Shown here piece after piece: positions 60,996-64,000 of a DNA stretch of 64,000 bases. The notes beneath the pieces are model-generated. The model was not told where the DNA came from and made no database searches. It worked only from the letters and a program-made list of their open reading frames with translations. The translations under genes and the position numbers were made by a program. Position 1 is the first letter of the stretch. Each line of letters begins with the position of its first letter. This DNA comes from Chloroflexota bacterium (GTDB lineage: Bacteria; Chloroflexota; Anaerolineae; Anaerolineales; Villigracilaceae), in the NCBI GenBank assembly GCA_024224815.1, contig JAAENC010001036.1:1-64000 (forward strand), written 5' to 3'.

Positions 60996-62687
60996 ATGAA
61001 AGCTTCGCAATTACGTGCTCGTTATCGAAAAATTATCACATTCTCCGCTCGTGTAGCGGTGAATATTATTTTCTGGGATATTTTTCTCTCGCGTTTGGGT
61101 TTGCGTTCTTTTGCTCGGCGCACGCGCACTGCGCGCCTGACAAAATTCACCATCCAATTTCGTGCTTTAGCCATTGAAATGGGTGGAGTAATGATCAAGG
61201 TCGGGCAATTTCTCTCATCGCGTCAAGATGTGCTTCCACCTGAAATCGTCAAGGAACTCTCTGGCTTGCAAGACGAAGTCCCGCCCGAAGATTTTTCTGC
61301 CATCCGTGAAAAAGCAGAAAGAGAGCTTGGCGGTTCTTTGGATGAGATATTTGAATTCTTCGATGCCATTCCTTTGGCCGCAGCTTCTTTGGGGCAAGTT
61401 CATCGCGCGCATTTGCGAGCTGATTCTGCCGAAGCTAAAGATTTTGATAAGATCGTCGTCAAGGTGCAACGCCCGCATATAGAAAAAATCATAGATGTGG
61501 ACCTTTCCGCTTTACGGCGGGTGGGTGGTTGGCTGGCGCGTTATAAACCCATCCGGAAACGCGCAGATGTGCCCAGCCTGATCGACGAATTTGCCGCGAC
61601 CATTTACGAAGAGATCGACTATCTTGCTGAAGGGAAAAATGTCGAGATTTTTGAAGAACTTTTTGAAGATGATGAGCGTGTTCACGTTCCGCGCGTAGCG
61701 TGGGATTTTACTACTCGACAAGTGCTGACTTTGGAAGATGTCTTCGCTATCAAAATTACGGATTATGCCGCAATCACAGCAGCCGGAATTGATAGAGCGG
61801 AGGTAGCTTGTGTTCTGCTTGATACCTATCTCAAACAGATTTTTGAAGATGGGTTTTTTCACGCTGATCCACACCCTGGAAATCTCTTCGTTACCCCAAC
61901 ATCCGATGCTGACGAAGATGGCTCCGTTAAATGGAAACTAACTTTTATTGACTTTGGAATGGTCGGCCGCGTCCCCGACAATCTGCGTGCCGGTCTGCGA
62001 GAAATGGTCATCGCTAGCGGAACACGCGATTCAAAGAGAATGGTACGCGCCTATCAACAGCTCGGTGTCCTATTACCGGGAGCCAACCTGAAACGAATTG
62101 AAGAAGCTGAAGCGCAGGTTTTTGAACGTTTTTGGGGCAAAAGCATGAGTGAGTTACGCGAAATCAGCCTCGATGAAATGCACGATTTTGCACGTCAATT
62201 CAAAGAGTTGATGTACGAGATGCCTTTTCAAATTCCGCATAACCTGCTGCTCTTGGGACGCACGGTCGCCATTCTCTCCGGGATGTGTACCGGCCTTGAT
62301 TCCGATTTTAATCTCTGGAATCAGCTTTCGCCTTATGCTAAAAAACTTATTAGTGAAGAGGCTACATCAAATTCAAGCATTTGGCTGGATGAAATAGGGA
62401 ACTTCGCCAAAGCGATTCTCGCACTCCCCTCGCAAAGCGGCCGTGTGCTAGATAAGATAGAGCAAGGCGATTTAGAAGTGCATATGCCGCGTGTAGCGAA
62501 ACAAATCTCATATTTGGAACGGGCTGTTTATCGTCTGACCGGCAGCTTTATCTTTGGCTCTCTATTTATAGGAGGCATTGTTCTCTATAATACTGAGAAT
62601 TTATTGGCAAGCGGCCTTTTACTCGGTTCCTCCCTTATTGCCTTGTTTTGGACGATCTTCTTTGCTCGAGGGCATACTTCAAAATAA
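60996..62687 (+). CDS. ABC1/UbiB/AarF-family atypical kinase
   Basis: A 563-residue member of the UbiB/ADCK family, which has a protein-kinase-like fold and supports quinone or lipid metabolism by ATPase or kinase activity. Hallmarks: GGVMIKVGQFLSSRQDVLPP, containing the KxGQ motif (about 62-81), the alanine-rich PLAAASLGQVHRAHL replacing the glycine loop (about 127-141), FHADPHPGNLFV (about 287-298) and FIDFGMVGRV. Two hydrophobic segments end the protein, so it is membrane anchored. Single gene with a terminator at 62709. Confidence 0.93.
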   Translation: MKASQLRARYRKIITFSARVAVNIIFWDIFLSRLGLRSFARRTRTARLTKFTIQFRALAIEMGGVMIKVGQFLSSRQDVLPPEIVKELSGLQDEVPPEDFSAIREKAERELGGSLDEIFEFFDAIPLAAASLGQVHRAHLRADSAEAKDFDKIVVKVQRPHIEKIIDVDLSALRRVGGWLARYKPIRKRADVPSLIDEFAATIYEEIDYLAEGKNVEIFEELFEDDERVHVPRVAWDFTTRQVLTLEDVFAIKITDYAAITAAGIDRAEVACVLLDTYLKQIFEDGFFHADPHPGNLFVTPTSDADEDGSVKWKLTFIDFGMVGRVPDNLRAGLREMVIASGTRDSKRMVRAYQQLGVLLPGANLKRIEEAEAQVFERFWGKSMSELREISLDEMHDFARQFKELMYEMPFQIPHNLLLLGRTVAILSGMCTGLDSDFNLWNQLSPYAKKLISEEATSNSSIWLDEIGNFAKAILALPSQSGRVLDKIEQGDLEVHMPRVAKQISYLERAVYRLTGSFIFGSLFIGGIVLYNTENLLASGLLLGSSLIALFWTIFFARGHTSK

Positions 62688-62708
62688 CAGAAAGTCAAAA
62701 TTTAAATG

Positions 62709-62742
62709 AAAACTGCTCCAGAATTTCTGGAGCAGTTTTTTT
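62709..62742. terminator. Bidirectional terminator after the UbiB-family gene
   Basis: CTGCTCCAGA (62713-62722) pairs with TCTGGAGCAG (62726-62735), with A4 before and T7 after. Shared by converging genes. Confidence 0.88.
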
Positions 62743-62744
62743 GT

Positions 62745-62978
62745 CTATTTTTTCGCTTTCTCTCGTTCTTCTGTGCGTTCAATTGCGGTATCGATCATGC
62801 TCCGCCATGCCATTAACATTTCTTTGCGGGCTTTGCGCCTATGCTGGACAAACTCAGGTGGGAGCAAAAACTTTATGCTTTCGCGCATTTCTTTTCGTGC
62901 AGCGCGGGCATGTTCGCGTGCTTCCTCAGGGATACAATTCTCAAATGCCTTATGATAATTCGCTTTTTCTGTCATCAT
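62745..62978 (-). CDS. Small charged helical protein, function unknown
   Basis: 77 residues rich in arginine, lysine, glutamate and alanine with a likely single long helix: EEAREHARAARKEMRESIKF (about 18-37), then PPEFVQHRRKARKEMLMAWR (about 40-59). I associate this shape with small proteins of Chloroflexota without a known role. AAAGGAG precedes the ATG; a second ATG lies directly after it, so the start may be one codon later. A terminator follows the stop. Confidence 0.6.
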   Translation of the reverse strand: MMTEKANYHKAFENCIPEEAREHARAARKEMRESIKFLLPPEFVQHRRKARKEMLMAWRSMIDTAIERTEEREKAKK

Positions 62979-63042
62979 ATTACTCCTTTAGGTAATTGCA
63001 TTATAGCTTAAAAGAAGTTCCTTTTTCTATAAGAAGATTGAA

Positions 63043-63372
63043 TTATTTCCTTCGCTGTTGCTGGATACGTTCCAAAGCCAGGTTTAATCCGATTTGAAGA
63101 TATTGGATTCGCTCCTGTATTTTAGCTTGCTCGGCGCTATCCTGGCAGGATGCCAACTTTTTCTTTTCTTCTGCTATTTCGCGAAGCAGATATGCTTCGC
63201 GGGGCTTGATCCCGGCGTTTTTCAAAATAGACGCAGCCACCCGAAACTCTTCGGGCGTGTTGAAATACTCGGTCAGATCAAGCTCTTTGCCTGCATTGGG
63301 GAGATTATCAAACTCTCCACGAGCAACGGCTTCTTTAAGGATAGCTTCTACACTTTTATCAAAGACGGACAT
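63043..63372 (-). CDS. DUF1992-domain protein (DnaJ homologue C28-type)
   Basis: A 109-residue protein beginning MSVFDKSVEAILKEAVARGE and continuing FDNLPNAGKELDLTEYF (about 21-37), the signature of DUF1992. This domain is found in DNAJC28-like proteins and many short bacterial proteins of unknown function. The C-terminal half is a charged helix. It lies one base after the preceding gene's stop, so both belong to one operon. Confidence 0.88.
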   Translation of the reverse strand: MSVFDKSVEAILKEAVARGEFDNLPNAGKELDLTEYFNTPEEFRVAASILKNAGIKPREAYLLREIAEEKKKLASCQDSAEQAKIQERIQYLQIGLNLALERIQQQRRK

Positions 63373-63373
63373 C

Positions 63374-64000
63374 TCACCAATCTCTTTCTTCGCGCGTGAT
63401 GATGATATTCCTTTTCTTTAGCTCGGCAATAAATTTCTCTACAGGAATATCACGCGTAGGACTGAGCAAGCCGCGTTTCTTAATATCACCGCGCAAGAGC
63501 ATTTGCGCGCCGATGCTGGCTGTATAGCCAACTGTGCGCTGCATTGCTAATAATCCCGTTTTTAGATCGCGACGGTCTATCATTTGATAAAGGATGTGTT
63601 TTCGTTGCCCGTTTTTTAGCCCGCGCACATCAATTAGCAGACCGGCAATATCACGCTCTTCAGGTTCATAATGAATTTGTGGCTCAACCAGATCGTGCAC
63701 AAATTGACGCGGGGAAACTTCCTGTCCATTAACGGTAATTGCTTCTTCTTTTAGAAATCCCAGGTCAACTATTTTTTTCCAAAAGGCGGCGTGTCCGGGC
63801 CAACGTAGTGAATATCGGCCTGTGCTTATTGTTGTATCTGCAATTCCGAAAACATCAAGATATTTGACTGCGTCGCCGTTGTAATAGGCTTCCATTTCGC
63901 CAAGGGTATCCAGTGTGAGATTGTGCATATTCTCGGGGGAGAACATTTCACTTGGGGTGAGATGGATAATTCCGCCATCTTTTAGCATTTTTGCGGGGCG
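63374..64000 (-). CDS. Saccharopine-dehydrogenase-like protein, C-terminal part (truncated by window edge)
   Basis: The reading frame stays open to the window edge and continues beyond it (RPAKMLKDGGII), so only the C-terminal 208 or so residues are visible. Landmarks are NLTLDTLGEMEAYYNGDAVK, TGRYSLRWPGHAAFWKKIVD, then GLLIDVRGLKNGQRKHILYQ and RTVGYTASIGAQMLLRGDI. This is the C-terminal domain of saccharopine dehydrogenase/lysine-8-dehydrogenase-type NAD(P) enzymes. Substrate unknown. The DUF1992 gene starts one base after its stop. Confidence 0.75.
   Translation of the reverse strand, partial: RPAKMLKDGGIIHLTPSEMFSPENMHNLTLDTLGEMEAYYNGDAVKYLDVFGIADTTISTGRYSLRWPGHAAFWKKIVDLGFLKEEAITVNGQEVSPRQFVHDLVEPQIHYEPEERDIAGLLIDVRGLKNGQRKHILYQMIDRRDLKTGLLAMQRTVGYTASIGAQMLLRGDIKKRGLLSPTRDIPVEKFIAELKKRNIIITREERDW

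Overview
The window looks like chromosomal DNA of an anaerobic or microaerophilic member of the Chloroflexota, probably class Anaerolineae. This is an inference. It rests on lipoproteins carrying NBR1-type Ig-like domains, a DUF6391 protein, small proteins of types I associate with that phylum, large BTAD-type regulators, and repeat families of the kind common there. Composition is moderate in GC, and genes are tightly packed on both strands. No prophage, conjugative element, transposase gene or CRISPR array was found.

Layout. 1-4340 is an rRNA operon: 16S 3' end, tRNA-Ile(GAT), tRNA-Ala(TGC), 23S, 5S. A structured leader then precedes rpsU-infA. 5281-12546 (minus) holds a full-length pyruvate:ferredoxin oxidoreductase, an ADP-ribose-type Nudix hydrolase, a LysM lipoprotein and a large polytopic membrane protein. 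12663-14923 (plus) holds a YigZ/IMPACT protein and a phosphate transport pair (DUF47 plus Pit). 15053-21774 (minus) holds two NBR1-Ig lipoproteins, a nucleoside-type ABC transporter lacking its binding protein, and an FAH-family enzyme. tRNA-Val(TAC) is followed by a 1143-residue BTAD/AAA/TPR regulator, a DinB-like protein, an OsmC-like protein, an agmatinase-family enzyme and a previously unlisted 55-residue membrane protein. 28594-31251 carries ogt, a TyrA-like dehydrogenase, a GIY-YIG protein and an APRT-like enzyme. 31345-31672 contains two tandem paralogous units that look like small RNA genes. They lie just upstream of a MerR-type regulator, followed by another apparent non-coding transcription unit and a DUF485/acetate-type symporter pair.

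35122-48769 is mixed housekeeping: holA, a cupin, DUF711, ilvE, DUF1059, an EamA exporter, an MBL-fold protein, a second large membrane protein, mutY and a YtcJ-type amidohydrolase. Four kinds of short repeat are interspersed. 49371-55799 (minus) is a redox and central-carbon block: mdh-gltA, thioredoxin reductase, an AhpF-like paralogue, groES and a class III aminotransferase. 56488-60909 (minus) has lysA, a GNAT protein and two uncharacterised proteins in one apparent operon ending in a MITE-like element, and a transglutaminase lipoprotein. The right edge has a UbiB/ABC1 kinase, two small proteins and a truncated saccharopine-dehydrogenase-like gene.

How the genes fit together. PFOR, citrate synthase, malate dehydrogenase, the acetate-type symporter, ilvE and lysA point to a heterotroph that moves carbon through acetyl-CoA and oxaloacetate. 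Two thioredoxin-reductase-type flavoproteins, an OsmC protein and a ferredoxin-linked oxidoreductase fit an organism managing occasional oxygen exposure. The most interesting unexplained signals are the twin sRNA-like units (31345-31672), an 11-bp direct repeat placed like a SARP operator beside the BTAD regulator gene (25639-25671), the GNAT/nuclease-like/zinc-protein operon (56488-58652) with its terminal MITE-like element, and two further structured intergenic regions (32568-32746 and 56081-56175).
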